In this document: one piece after another, positions 17,396 through 25,992 of the stretch
How the letters are laid out: each line of letters starts with the position of its first letter
Position numbering within the stretch: the stretch's first letter is position 1
Source of the DNA: Nitrospira sp.
Lineage (GTDB): Bacteria; Nitrospirota; Nitrospiria; Nitrospirales; Nitrospiraceae
Assembly: GCA_022226955.1 (NCBI GenBank)
Contig: CP092079.1
Span: forward strand, 1,891,053-1,955,052
Direction: 5' to 3'
Length of the DNA stretch: 64,000 nucleotides
Notes under the pieces: model-generated
Databases searched by the model: none
Told to the model about the DNA's origin: nothing
Seen by the model: the letters and a program-made list of their open reading frames with translations, nothing else
Translations under genes and position numbers: made by a program

Positions 17396-17812
17396 ATGAA
17401 ACGGCCGTCATCGCCTTCCACAAAGCCCTTACGATCCACCCCTTTGGGTCTGGACAAGCGCTATTCCGAGCGAGTGGCCATCATCTGTCCGGTGCAGTAC
17501 GCGGGAGAAGTCTTAACCCAACCGCACAAGGGCGAAGGAGTCACGAAAGACATTTCGCTCGCCGGGTGCAAGATGATCAGTGAACATCCCGTCACCCGGG
17601 GAACCTTATTGTCATTGACGATTGCGCTGCCCGACGGGGACGCTCCGTTGAAGCTCACCTCGGTCCATGTCGTATGGGTATCGGGCTGTCATTTCGCCGT
17701 CCGCTTTATGCAGCTCGGCCAATCCGACCGTAAACGCATTCAAGCCTTCCTCTGGAAAAATATTACTCACGACACGGTTCACAACCAACGGGCTCGCTTC
17801 CGACTGGTGTAA
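17396..17812 (+). CDS. PilZ-domain protein 1
   Basis: A ribosome binding site GGAGG (17386-17390) sets the ATG at 17396 as the start; an in-frame GTG at 17390 overlaps it. The 138-residue product is a single PilZ domain. The c-di-GMP-binding motifs are RYSER (RxxxR, ~residue 23) and DISLAGC (D/N-x-S-x-x-G), followed by beta strands including VHVVWVSGCHFAVRF. It probably senses cyclic di-GMP and acts on a partner protein. It opens a run of four PilZ genes on the same strand. Confidence 0.85.
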   Translation: MKRPSSPSTKPLRSTPLGLDKRYSERVAIICPVQYAGEVLTQPHKGEGVTKDISLAGCKMISEHPVTRGTLLSLTIALPDGDAPLKLTSVHVVWVSGCHFAVRFMQLGQSDRKRIQAFLWKNITHDTVHNQRARFRLV

Positions 17813-18022
17813 CAGAAACCGCGATCGCGTCGGCCATCTGCCTGCCAGTTCAATCCGGCAACCTCTCCTCAAATCGACTCAATCCCGTCACTCGAATTCC
17901 CTCATCCTCACTCGCATTTCTTCCATAAACATCCATCAGAAATCTGCCCCGTTGCGAATCGACCGTGACATCGACTGTGCTCCTTCTTGAACGGACACGA
18001 GCCCTTCAAATACCCCCCTTCA

Positions 18023-18113
18023 GCGGGTGGCTAGATCCCCCGCCTAGGGGGCTGTCAAACAGCCTGACTCACGATAGGGTTACACCATCGAGCCAGTGCT
18101 AATAGCCACCCGT
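18023..18113 (+). promoter_or_regulatory. Candidate multibranched structured RNA element before PilZ gene 2
   Basis: A perfect 10-bp outer helix pairs 18024-18033 with 18103-18112. Inside lie three hairpins: 18037-18041 with 18047-18051 (CCCCC/GGGGG), 18052-18055 with 18059-18062 (CTGT/ACAG), and a longer arm from 18064 to 18096 with four short helices (CTG/CAG, CTC/GAG, GAT/ATC, GGT/ACC). The fold ends 29 bases before the PilZ start. It does not match the GEMM c-di-GMP riboswitch consensus I know. It could be a cis-regulatory RNA, an attenuator or a remnant repeat. The rest of the gene-free stretch 17813-18141 shows nothing else clear. Confidence 0.4.
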
Positions 18114-18141
18114 ACGAGACTGGAAAGAGAGACCTCGCACA

Positions 18142-18513
18142 ATGAGTTGGTGGAAATCGGATACGACCGCCTCAGTCTCACACTCCGCCTTAACGGGAAC
18201 GGAACGGCGCCGGGATCCGCGCATCGGCACAAGATTTACCGTGCGCTATTCGGGAGCCGACGGCCGGAAAATCGTGATGGGTCACGCCGTCATCGTCGAT
18301 CTGAGCCAGCAGGGATTCGGCCTGACCGGCAGCCGTGGCCTGAAACGAGGGATGGAGCTGGCGCTCTTTCTCGAACTCCACGAGTCAGACCGCCCGCTGT
18401 GCATTCCCCAAGTCCAGGTACTCTGGGTAAGCGGGATCCACTGCGGCATCCAGCTCCCACCGAAGAAGAGCCGAACAATGGATTGGATGGATACCCTGCT
18501 GGACGGCCGCTAG
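18142..18513 (+). CDS. PilZ-domain protein 2
   Basis: The 123-residue single-domain PilZ protein has an ERRRDPRIGTRFTVRYSG start containing RxxxR (RRDPR, ~residue 23) and the second motif DLSQQGFGLTG, then VQVLWVSGIHCGIQL. The ATG at 18142 is preceded by a weak purine-rich stretch and by the structured element at 18023-18113. It is probably a c-di-GMP-responsive adaptor. It lies 36 bases before PilZ gene 3, so the two are likely co-transcribed. Confidence 0.85.
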   Translation: MSWWKSDTTASVSHSALTGTERRRDPRIGTRFTVRYSGADGRKIVMGHAVIVDLSQQGFGLTGSRGLKRGMELALFLELHESDRPLCIPQVQVLWVSGIHCGIQLPPKKSRTMDWMDTLLDGR

Positions 18514-18548
18514 GCCCTGCCGCCGGCACGGCATGAAAGGATCCAGTG

Positions 18549-18944
18549 ATGAAACTGTACCCTGTCCAGCATGCACCAGAAGGGCTCAATCACTCTGCAA
18601 CTGAACGACGTGACATCGACCGCATCCCGCTCTCGTTTAGCCTGATGTATTCCGGGGCAAATGAAACCCGCGCCATCCTGGGCCATGGCACAGTCATCGA
18701 CATGTCCCGGGAAGGATTGGGCCTTCGAGGCAGCCAACCAGTCAATGTCGGCATGGATCTCCTTCTGCTTCTCTCACCGTCCGATACGAAACACCCGCCC
18801 GTTGTTATTCAAGCTCAAGTCGCATGGATCGACGAACACCGGTTCGGCCTGCGGTTCACACAGAGCCCGGCCACTTCAGCACTCTGGCTTCAGCGGTTTC
18901 TCCGGTCATTCTTTCACATGCCTCGCGCCAGCAAGAGCGCCTAA
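18549..18944 (+). CDS. PilZ-domain protein 3
   Basis: This is a 131-residue single PilZ domain. ERRDIDRIPLSFSLMYSG supplies RxxxR (RDIDR) and DMSREGLGLRG the second c-di-GMP motif, followed by AQVAWIDEHRFGLRF. AAAGG at 18536-18540 fits the ATG at 18549; a GTG just before it is less likely. The C-terminus is basic and helical (LWLQRFLRSFFHMPRASKS). It sits between two other PilZ genes in a compact tandem array. Confidence 0.85.
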   Translation: MKLYPVQHAPEGLNHSATERRDIDRIPLSFSLMYSGANETRAILGHGTVIDMSREGLGLRGSQPVNVGMDLLLLLSPSDTKHPPVVIQAQVAWIDEHRFGLRFTQSPATSALWLQRFLRSFFHMPRASKSA

Positions 18945-18957
18945 TGGGAGCCCCACA

Positions 18958-19389
18958 ATGTCTTTAGCCGCCGCACCGCAACACCACCTATCCCGAACGG
19001 ATCAACGACAGACCTATCGCATCGCGACAAGCAGACCTCTGCGATACGCGCCGCGCCAGACAACCAGCCGGATCGGCCAGGCCCTCCTGCTTGATCTCTC
19101 CGATGTCGGGTGCCGCATCGAGAGCGCCAGCCTTCTCGCGATGGGAGAACGGCTAGCCCTGGTCATCGAGCTTCCTCAACCCGTGCTGATCACGGATGCG
19201 CAGGTCGTGTGGGCCGATGGATCCCGGTACGGGCTGAGCTTTGCGCGGGTCAGCCCCCTCGAACGGTCGCGCCTTCGCCGGTTTCTCTGGAAACATCTCC
19301 CCGATGCCGCCATGAGCGATCTGCTTCCGCTCTTTGCCGTGATCGAAGAGCCGCACCATTCGCAGAGACACCCCCACCGGCCGCGTTAA
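18958..19389 (+). CDS. PilZ-domain protein 4
   Basis: The 143-residue protein starts at the ATG at 18958 after GGGAG. The PilZ motifs are RQTYR (RxxxR, ~residue 17) and DLSDVGCRIES, followed by AQVVWADGSRYGLSFARV and a helical LRRFLWKHLP segment also present in PilZ protein 1. It closes the tandem PilZ array. The gene ends 90 bases before the TetR gene, with a TetR-type operator in between. Confidence 0.83.
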   Translation: MSLAAAPQHHLSRTDQRQTYRIATSRPLRYAPRQTTSRIGQALLLDLSDVGCRIESASLLAMGERLALVIELPQPVLITDAQVVWADGSRYGLSFARVSPLERSRLRRFLWKHLPDAAMSDLLPLFAVIEEPHHSQRHPHRPR

Positions 19390-19451
19390 CCCGACCCCGC
19401 CGCCAATCGCCTCATTGCTTGTCTTCTCCAATCCGGCCATGCTACTTCTTT

Positions 19452-19465
19452 AGTGAGCACTCACT
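19452..19465 (+). promoter_or_regulatory. Palindromic operator, probable TetR autoregulatory site
   Basis: AGTGAG-CA-CTCACT is a perfect 6-bp inverted repeat with a 2-bp centre, 14 bases before the TetR start codon. A further CTCA half-repeat follows directly. This spacing and sequence type is common for TetR/AcrR repressors of RND pumps. Binding here would block expression of the regulator, adaptor and pump genes together. Confidence 0.55.
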
Positions 19466-19478
19466 CACCAAGAAGATT

Positions 19479-20129
19479 ATGCTGCGAACACCCCGACCGC
19501 CCAGACAATCCAGCCAGGAACGCCAGGCCAGCCTGATTCAGGCCGCCACGAGGCTGTTCGCTAAGAAAGGCTTCAACGGCACCACCACAAAAGAAATCGC
19601 CAAGGCTGCCGGCATCAGTGAAGCGCTGGTCTTCAAGCACTTCCCAACCAAGCGCGCGCTCTATGCCGCCATTCTCGCAGAAAAAGTGACGATCAACGAG
19701 CTGCTTGGCGCCATCGAAGCCTCCGCCAAAAAACGGGACGACCGGCGCGTGTTCACCCTGATCGCCGGCTATCGGATTCGCCCCGGCGCCGACCCGACGC
19801 TCTTGCGGCTCTTGCTATTCAGCGCGCTCGAAGGCCACGAACTGTCCGACATGTTTTTCGGCAAGCACCACAAAGTCTTCTACGACCGCCTCGCGGCCTA
19901 TATTCAGGCGCGGGTCGAAGACGGTGCCTTCCGTGAGGTCGATCCTCTCCTGGCGGCCCGCGCCTTTATCGGCATGGTCGTGCATCACCGCCTGTTGCAT
20001 GAAATCTTCGGCGTGAAAATGGATCGATCGCACGACGATACGGTCTCGACTTATGTGGACATCTTTCTCCAAGGGCTCGTCGCGCCGCCTGCAACCAGCC
20101 GCGCAAGAAAATCGAGGGCCCGGACATGA
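19479..20129 (+). CDS. TetR/AcrR-family transcriptional regulator
   Basis: The 216-residue protein has an N-terminal TetR helix-turn-helix: RQASLIQAATRLFAKKGFNG, then TTKEIAKAAGISEALVFKHF (~30-60). The C-terminal ligand domain is variable. The ATG at 19479 follows the palindromic operator. It overlaps the RND adaptor gene by ATGA, so it is translationally coupled to the pump it most likely represses. Inducing compounds are unknown. Longer in-frame starts lie in the PilZ gene and are rejected. Confidence 0.9.
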   Translation: MLRTPRPPRQSSQERQASLIQAATRLFAKKGFNGTTTKEIAKAAGISEALVFKHFPTKRALYAAILAEKVTINELLGAIEASAKKRDDRRVFTLIAGYRIRPGADPTLLRLLLFSALEGHELSDMFFGKHHKVFYDRLAAYIQARVEDGAFREVDPLLAARAFIGMVVHHRLLHEIFGVKMDRSHDDTVSTYVDIFLQGLVAPPATSRARKSRART

Positions 20130-21361
20130 AGTCGCTGAAACAACACCCGTTCGTCATTCTCGGCGTGATTATTTTCTTTGCGATTACGGCGCTGGTGGTC
20201 TTCCGTCTAAGCAGCGGCGCCAAAACCGACGGCAAAAAGGCTCGTATTATCACAGTGGGAATCGCCACTCCCCTGAAACAGGATCTCCCCATCCGCCTGG
20301 CTTACACCGCCGACATCATTCCCAATCAGGTGGTGAACCTCTTCTCCCGTGTCGATGGGTACATCGCCAAAATTCACGTGGATAAAGGGGATCACGTGAA
20401 AGCCGGGCAATTGCTGGTCGAAATCGACCACACCGACTATCAGCATGCGGTCAATCAAGCCAAGGCCAACCTCGCGGCGGCCAAAGCCAAAGTCACGCAG
20501 CAACAAGCGGCCGTCCGCAACGCGACGCTGATGCTCGACCGGATGCAAGCGCTGATCAAGGATCAATTTGTGTCACAGCAAGACTTGGATAACGCCCAGG
20601 TGAACTTCGACGGCGCCGCGGCCGCACTGGAGTCCTTGCAGGCCCAAGTCAAGCAAATGGAGGTCGCGCTCGCCCAGGCGGAAACGAATCTGGCCTATTC
20701 CTACATCCGCGCGCCCTTTGCCGGGTATGTCGCGGAGCGCAATCTCGATCCGGGCGCCAACGTCACGAGCGCCACCGCCAGCACCTCGATCAATTCGCGC
20801 GGCATCCTGAGCCTGCATGAGATCGACACCGTGCGGATTCTGATCGAAGTGGTGGAAAAGGATATTCCACTCATCCACATCGGCCAAAAAGCGGACGTCC
20901 GCGCCGAAGCCTATCCCGATCGCGTGTTCGACGGAACCGTCACGCGCATCGTCCAGGCGCTCAATCGCGCCACGCGCACCATGACCGTCGAAATCGATTT
21001 GCCCAACAAGGACCGCGCATTAAAAGGCGGCATGTTCGCCCGCGTCGAAGCGCTGGTGGGCACCCACCAGCAAGCCGTGCAAATCCCGATCGACGCGGTC
21101 AGCCGGCTGGAAGACCTGCAATATGTCTACATCGTGCGGGATGGCAGCGCCCGGCGGGTGAATGTCGAAATCGGCGCGCGCGAGGGAAATCGCGTGGAAG
21201 TGACCAAGGGACTGGCTGGCGACGAACAGATCATCGTGTCGGGCAAAGATCTCGTACACGACGGCACTCCCGTGCAAACGCAATCGCTCGCGCCCAATGT
21301 GCCAGATGAATCTCCTGCGCCGACACCAGTCTCACCAGCTCCTGCCAAAGGCAAAGGATAG
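20126..21361 (+). CDS. RND efflux periplasmic adaptor (membrane fusion protein)
   Basis: The 411-residue protein has an N-terminal membrane anchor (FVILGVIIFFAITALVVF), then a barrel-sandwich/lipoyl motif VDGYIAKIHVDKGDHVKAGQ and a long helical hairpin (residues ~105-180, rich in A, K and Q). The second lipoyl half is TNLAYSYIRAPFAGYVAERN, followed by a beta-barrel domain and a Pro-rich C-terminal tail. It links the inner-membrane pump to an outer-membrane channel. The pump gene follows nine bases later. No TolC-type channel is encoded in the window. Confidence 0.92.
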   Translation: MKSLKQHPFVILGVIIFFAITALVVFRLSSGAKTDGKKARIITVGIATPLKQDLPIRLAYTADIIPNQVVNLFSRVDGYIAKIHVDKGDHVKAGQLLVEIDHTDYQHAVNQAKANLAAAKAKVTQQQAAVRNATLMLDRMQALIKDQFVSQQDLDNAQVNFDGAAAALESLQAQVKQMEVALAQAETNLAYSYIRAPFAGYVAERNLDPGANVTSATASTSINSRGILSLHEIDTVRILIEVVEKDIPLIHIGQKADVRAEAYPDRVFDGTVTRIVQALNRATRTMTVEIDLPNKDRALKGGMFARVEALVGTHQQAVQIPIDAVSRLEDLQYVYIVRDGSARRVNVEIGAREGNRVEVTKGLAGDEQIIVSGKDLVHDGTPVQTQSLAPNVPDESPAPTPVSPAPAKGKG

Positions 21362-21370
21362 GCCTGCGCT

Positions 21371-24300
21371 ATGTGGCTGACGCTCCTGGCACTCAGGAAT
21401 CGCATCGGCATCCTGATGCTGTCGCTGGCGATGGTCGTGCTGGGCGTCACCTCGCTGGAGCGGCTGCCGGTCGATCTGTTCCCCAACATCCAGGTGCCCG
21501 TCGCCTTCGTCGGCGTCATCTATAAAGGCGCGCCGCCGCTCGATATCGAACAAAGCGTCGTCTACCCCATCGAAAAGGCCGTCAGCTCCGCCTCCAATGT
21601 GGAACACGTCGAATCGTTTTCCAAGCAAGGGATCGGCGCGGTCCAGATCTGGTTCAACTGGGGCGCCGACATCAACGTCGGCCAGATGGAGGTGATGCAG
21701 CGCATTACCCAAATTCTGAACAGCCTGCCGCCCGGCATCTTGCAGCCCTTCATCGTCAAATTCGACGTCTCCAATATTCCCGTGTCGTTCGTCACCGTGT
21801 CGAGCGACGATCTCGATGAACGGGCGCTCTACGATCTGGCCTACAACACGATTGCTCCCCAGATCGAACAGATCGCCAATGTCGCCGCCGCGACCGTGGA
21901 AGGCGGAAAAATCCGCCAGATCAACATCAACCTGGACCCGGCTCTGCTCAACGCGCGCGGCCTCTCGATCCTAGATGTGGTCAAATCCGTCAAGGCCGCG
22001 AATTTAATTTTGCCGTCCGGCGACTTGAAGGCCGGCAACCTCGACTACAACGTCTTCACGAACAATCAATTCAAGACCGTCGATCCGATCCAAGACGTCA
22101 TCGTCAACGTAAACCAGCAGGGCAACCCGGTCCGCGTCCGCGATGTCGGAACGGTGACCGACTCCTCCGACATCCAAACCAACATCGTCCGCACCGACGG
22201 CGCCAGAGCCGTGTATCTCCGCGTCAACAAGCAGCCCATCGCCAACACGGTGGAAGTCGTGGATGCTCTGCGCGCGGCGCTTCCCAAAATGATCGGCATT
22301 CCGCCGGGCGTGAAACTCGGCATCTCCTTCGATCAATCCGTCTATATCCGCCAATCCATTCAGAACCTGATCGAACAGGCCTTGCACGGATCGCTGCTGG
22401 CGGCCGCCGTCATCCTCATTTTCCTGCGCAATCTGACCAGCACCCTGATCATTTCCGTTTCGATCCCGCTGTCGATCCTCGTCACCTTTATCGTCCTCTA
22501 CTTCACCGGCCAGACGCTGAACGTCTTTACCCTCGGCGGCCTGGCCTTGGGCATCGGCCGCCTGGTGGACGACTCCATCGTGGAATTGGAAAATATCCAG
22601 CGCCATTTGAACCACACCCCGCGCCGCTGGGATGCGATTCTGGAAGCCGCTCGCGAAGTCGCCATGCCGATCTTCGCCTCGACCGTCACAACCGTAGTCG
22701 TTTTTCTACCCATGTTCTTCGTCGTCGGCATCGCGCGGCTGCTCTTGATTCCTTTGACCGTCACGATTGCCATCGCCCTCTTCACCTCCTTTTTCATCTC
22801 GCGCACGGTCACCCCGGCGCTCTGCTACAAGTTCCTGAAGCCGGAGCAGGAAGCGCACCGGTCGATGCCGGCCTGGTTCGTACGCATCATGGACTGGAGC
22901 CGGGATCGCTACGAATCGCTGGATCGCCGTTATGAAGGCTCGCTGCGCTGGGTGCTCGCCCACCGCCGCACCTTCATCGCCGCCATCGTATTGATCTTCA
23001 TCGGCTCGCTCATGCTGCTCCCGATGATCGGCACGGAGTTCCTGCCGGTCTCGGACGAAAGTCAGTTCCGCATCGTGCTGCGCGCCCCGGTTGGACAGCG
23101 CGTCGAAAAGACGGAACAGCAAGTCGCCGAAGTCGAGCGGGTGCTCAGAGAAAACATTCCGCCCGATGAATTGGAAACGATGGTCTCCAGCACCGGCGTC
23201 CTCGCCCAGGGCCGCTCATCCCTCTTCAATCCCAATACCGGCCCGCATACCTCGGTCATTTCCGTCTACCTCACTCCGCCCGACAAGCGGAAGCGGAACC
23301 AGGTGCAGGTCATGAACGACGTGCGGCCGAAAATCATCAAGCTCTTCCCCGGCGCCGCGATGTTCTTCGATCCAGGCGGGCTCGTAAAGCGGGTGACCAG
23401 TTTCGGCTCGCAAAAATCGATCGACGTCGAGATTTACGGCTATGATTTTGAAAAGGCCCGCGGCGTGATCCGCCAGGTCGAAGACGCGATGCACAAGACC
23501 GCGGGGATTGCCGACATCGAAGTAAGCCGGGAAGAGAACTACCCGGAGATCAACGTGGTGGTGGACCGGGAAAAAGCCGCACTGCTCGGCATCAGCGAAA
23601 CCGACGTGGCCAACGCCGTGCTGTTCTCGCTCAACGGAAACGGACAGACGGACCCGATCATCTACACCGATCCACAGAACGGCAACGAGTACTACATCAG
23701 CGCCTGGCTGGCCGAAGAACATCGCAAGGATCTGACCGATCTGGAAAACATTTTATTGACGACGAAGGCCGGCCAGCCGGTGCTGCTCAAGAATGTGGCG
23801 GCGCTGAAGCTGAATGCCGGGCCGGTGAAGATCGACCGGAAATATTTCCAGCGCGTCGTGCATATTACGGCCAACCCCACCACACGACCTTTGGGCGCCA
23901 TTGCCGACGACCTGGAAGCGGCCTTCGCCACGCTCCAACTGCCGACCGGGTTCACCATCAAATTGGCGGGGCAAATCCAGCAGCAGCGGGAAACCTTCCA
24001 GGGCCTGCAATTCGCGACCGTTCTCGCGCTGGCGCTGGTCTACATGGTCATGGCGGCGCAATTCAAATCGCTCATCGACCCTTTCATCATCATGTTCTCG
24101 GTGCCGATGGGTTTCCCCGGCGTGATCCTGATCCTCTTCTTAACCAACACTACGCTCTCGACCACTTCGATGATGGGGATCATCATGATGCTCGGCATCG
24201 TCGTGTCGAACGGCGTGCTCCTCGTCGATTACACCAACGTCCTGCGCCGCAAAGGCCATGCATTGGCGGACGCGGTCATCACGGCCTCTCGCACCCGCTT

Positions 24301-24556
24301 GCGGCCGATTCTCATGACCTCGCTTGCCACCGTCTTCGGGCTGCTGCCGATGGCGATCGGCTGGGGCACCGGCGGAGAAACCAACGCCCCGCTCGCGCGG
24401 GCCGTCGTGGGAGGGCTCAGCGTCTCGACCTTGCTAACGCTCTTCCTCGTGCCGACGATGTATATGATATTTGAAGAATGGGTCCCGAGGAAGTTCACCG
24501 AAGAACCGTCAACCGCCGCGCCTGCGCCCACCAGCCCGCTTCCGGCATTGGAGTAG
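21371..24556 (+). CDS. RND efflux pump permease (HAE1/AcrB family)
   Basis: The full-length 1061-residue RND transporter has twelve membrane helices and two large periplasmic loops. The N-terminus (ALRNRIGILMLSLAMVVLG) and PVDLFPNIQVP are family-typical. TM4 carries the proton-relay acidic pair in GIGRLVDDSIVELENI (~395-410). The second half has GIIMMLGIVVSNGVLLVDYT. The usual GLAIGLVVDD is here GLALGIGRLVDD. Lying behind TetR and adaptor genes, it should export hydrophobic toxicants or drugs using the proton gradient; the substrate cannot be inferred. Confidence 0.93.
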   Translation: MWLTLLALRNRIGILMLSLAMVVLGVTSLERLPVDLFPNIQVPVAFVGVIYKGAPPLDIEQSVVYPIEKAVSSASNVEHVESFSKQGIGAVQIWFNWGADINVGQMEVMQRITQILNSLPPGILQPFIVKFDVSNIPVSFVTVSSDDLDERALYDLAYNTIAPQIEQIANVAAATVEGGKIRQININLDPALLNARGLSILDVVKSVKAANLILPSGDLKAGNLDYNVFTNNQFKTVDPIQDVIVNVNQQGNPVRVRDVGTVTDSSDIQTNIVRTDGARAVYLRVNKQPIANTVEVVDALRAALPKMIGIPPGVKLGISFDQSVYIRQSIQNLIEQALHGSLLAAAVILIFLRNLTSTLIISVSIPLSILVTFIVLYFTGQTLNVFTLGGLALGIGRLVDDSIVELENIQRHLNHTPRRWDAILEAAREVAMPIFASTVTTVVVFLPMFFVVGIARLLLIPLTVTIAIALFTSFFISRTVTPALCYKFLKPEQEAHRSMPAWFVRIMDWSRDRYESLDRRYEGSLRWVLAHRRTFIAAIVLIFIGSLMLLPMIGTEFLPVSDESQFRIVLRAPVGQRVEKTEQQVAEVERVLRENIPPDELETMVSSTGVLAQGRSSLFNPNTGPHTSVISVYLTPPDKRKRNQVQVMNDVRPKIIKLFPGAAMFFDPGGLVKRVTSFGSQKSIDVEIYGYDFEKARGVIRQVEDAMHKTAGIADIEVSREENYPEINVVVDREKAALLGISETDVANAVLFSLNGNGQTDPIIYTDPQNGNEYYISAWLAEEHRKDLTDLENILLTTKAGQPVLLKNVAALKLNAGPVKIDRKYFQRVVHITANPTTRPLGAIADDLEAAFATLQLPTGFTIKLAGQIQQQRETFQGLQFATVLALALVYMVMAAQFKSLIDPFIIMFSVPMGFPGVILILFLTNTTLSTTSMMGIIMMLGIVVSNGVLLVDYTNVLRRKGHALADAVITASRTRLRPILMTSLATVFGLLPMAIGWGTGGETNAPLARAVVGGLSVSTLLTLFLVPTMYMIFEEWVPRKFTEEPSTAAPAPTSPLPALE

Positions 24557-24588
24557 CCTTTAGACCGGCTTCTTCAGGCCTCTCTCGC

Positions 24589-25443
24589 CTACGACTCGAC
24601 CTCTTCCTCCGGCGTTTCCAAACTCGTGCGGCCGAGCGTGCCGTCGCGGTAGTCGGCTAAGAGAATTCTCGCCGCCTTGTCTCGATCCAACGCCCCGCCG
24701 CTTCCGGCAAGCAGGCAGCCGCGCTTTCTGGCAATGGCCTCGATCACGTCCGCATTCGTCAGTCCCTCAACCGCAAATCCATAGCGGGCCGTCAGCCTGG
24801 CGGGATAGCGCGCGAGTAACTGCCCGGCGAGGAATTCAGCCACCGTTTCATCATCCACCACTGCATGGCCGACCGCGTTGATCGTCGCCAGCAGCAGACC
24901 CGTCTGCGGATCTTCAATCGTTCCCCATAAGAGCCCCGGCGAGTCGATAAGAGCCATCTTGTCGTTCAGCTTGTGGCGCTGCTGAACTTTGGTCACCGCC
25001 GGTTCGTCGCCGACACGGGCGATGCGCCGTTTGAGCAGCGTATTCATCAGAGTCGATTTGCCGACATTCGGAACGCCCATAATCAACATGCGCAACGGTT
25101 TCACGATGCTATTGCGATGGGGCGCGATCTGTTGGCACAAGCGGGGAATCTTCGCCGCATCGCCTGAATGTTTGCAGGACAGGGCCACCGCCGTCACGCC
25201 CTCTTGCCGGTTATACCGGTCGAGCCAGGCCTTCGTGACAACCGGGTCGGCAAGATCCGCCTTGTTGAGGACCTTCAGACAGAGGCGCTGCCGGGGCAGT
25301 CGCAGCTCTTCGATTAACGGATTGCAGCTGGCCCGAGGGACACGCGCGTCCAGCACTTCGACGATGACATCGATCGCCTCCATCGTCTTGGCCGCTTCTT
25401 TGCGCGCCACATTCATGTGCCCGGGGAACCACTGTATCGACAT
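24589..25443 (-). CDS. rbgA: Ribosome biogenesis GTPase RbgA/YlqF
   Basis: The 284-residue circularly permuted GTPase begins with IQWFPGHMNVARKE, the family hallmark. The G motifs are permuted: G4 NKAD (~59-62) comes before G1 GVPNVGKST (~122-130) and G3 DSPG (~171). The C-terminal region is the helical RNA-binding domain. RbgA helps late assembly of the large ribosomal subunit. The gene converges with the RND pump gene 33 bases away. The start is ATG at 25443. Confidence 0.93.
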   Translation of the reverse strand: MSIQWFPGHMNVARKEAAKTMEAIDVIVEVLDARVPRASCNPLIEELRLPRQRLCLKVLNKADLADPVVTKAWLDRYNRQEGVTAVALSCKHSGDAAKIPRLCQQIAPHRNSIVKPLRMLIMGVPNVGKSTLMNTLLKRRIARVGDEPAVTKVQQRHKLNDKMALIDSPGLLWGTIEDPQTGLLLATINAVGHAVVDDETVAEFLAGQLLARYPARLTARYGFAVEGLTNADVIEAIARKRGCLLAGSGGALDRDKAARILLADYRDGTLGRTSLETPEEEVES

Positions 25444-25571
25444 GACGGCTGGTCTTTCTGGTTAAGAGAACGAACCCTCAGCGTCGCAGAGTGGAGCAAG
25501 GGCCGTCAAGCGCAGACTCCGCGCATCCGGCTTGCTGAGATGGGAACGGCGAGACACCCGCCAGAAGGGGA

Positions 25572-25907
25572 TCAGGAACCGAGGGTAGGAAATAGCGATT
25601 TGAGCTGCATGGCCAGGCCCATATCGCCACTCGCGCGGAGACGGCCGGTCATGACGCTGGCCGGCACATTGAGCTTGCCGTTGAGCAACTTCAAACAATC
25701 CTCGCCGGTCATGGAGATCGTGACCTGTGGATCCGCATGCACGCCGGACTGCACCGTACACACCCCGTCCTTCACTTGTACCGAGTACTGTCCACCCTGG
25801 TCACCGCTCAGATCGAACTGATAGACGGCCGTAACATCTTCGGCGGCGTCCCGGTCGAGCGAGGCCGGCAACAACTGGAAAAACTCGGCAATGGTGGTGG
25901 GTTTCAT
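25572..25907 (-). CDS. SCP2 sterol-binding-domain protein
   Basis: The 111-residue protein is a single SCP2 domain: AVYQFDLSGDQGGQYSVQVK, then the beta strands of VTISMTGEDCLKLLNGKLN and the C-terminal ASGDMGLAMQLKSLF. Stand-alone SCP2 proteins bind lipids or acyl chains. The gene lies downstream of an AdoMet-decarboxylase-like gene on the same strand, but a strong hairpin separates them. Confidence 0.88.
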   Translation of the reverse strand: MKPTTIAEFFQLLPASLDRDAAEDVTAVYQFDLSGDQGGQYSVQVKDGVCTVQSGVHADPQVTISMTGEDCLKLLNGKLNVPASVMTGRLRASGDMGLAMQLKSLFPTLGS

Positions 25908-25934
25908 GCGAGAGCGATCGTTCGGGAGATGACA

Positions 25935-25966
25935 GCGAGGGGGCCGCGAATGGACAGCCCCCTCGC
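25935..25966 (-). terminator. Strong hairpin 3' of the AdoMet-decarboxylase-like gene
   Basis: 25935-25944 (GCGAGGGGGC) is perfectly complementary to 25957-25966 (GCCCCCTCGC) with a 12-base loop. It lies 26 bases after the stop codon of the minus-strand gene. There is no T-run, so it is either a Rho-independent terminator lacking a U-tract or a 3'-end stabilising hairpin. Confidence 0.45.
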
Positions 25967-25992
25967 CAGTTCACAGAAAGATTTCGACCTGT

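Noticed and set aside
18023-18113. GEMM-type c-di-GMP riboswitch
   Set aside because: The region precedes PilZ genes and folds, but the conserved GEMM core (CAGGGCAAACC, ACGCAAAGCC) is not there.
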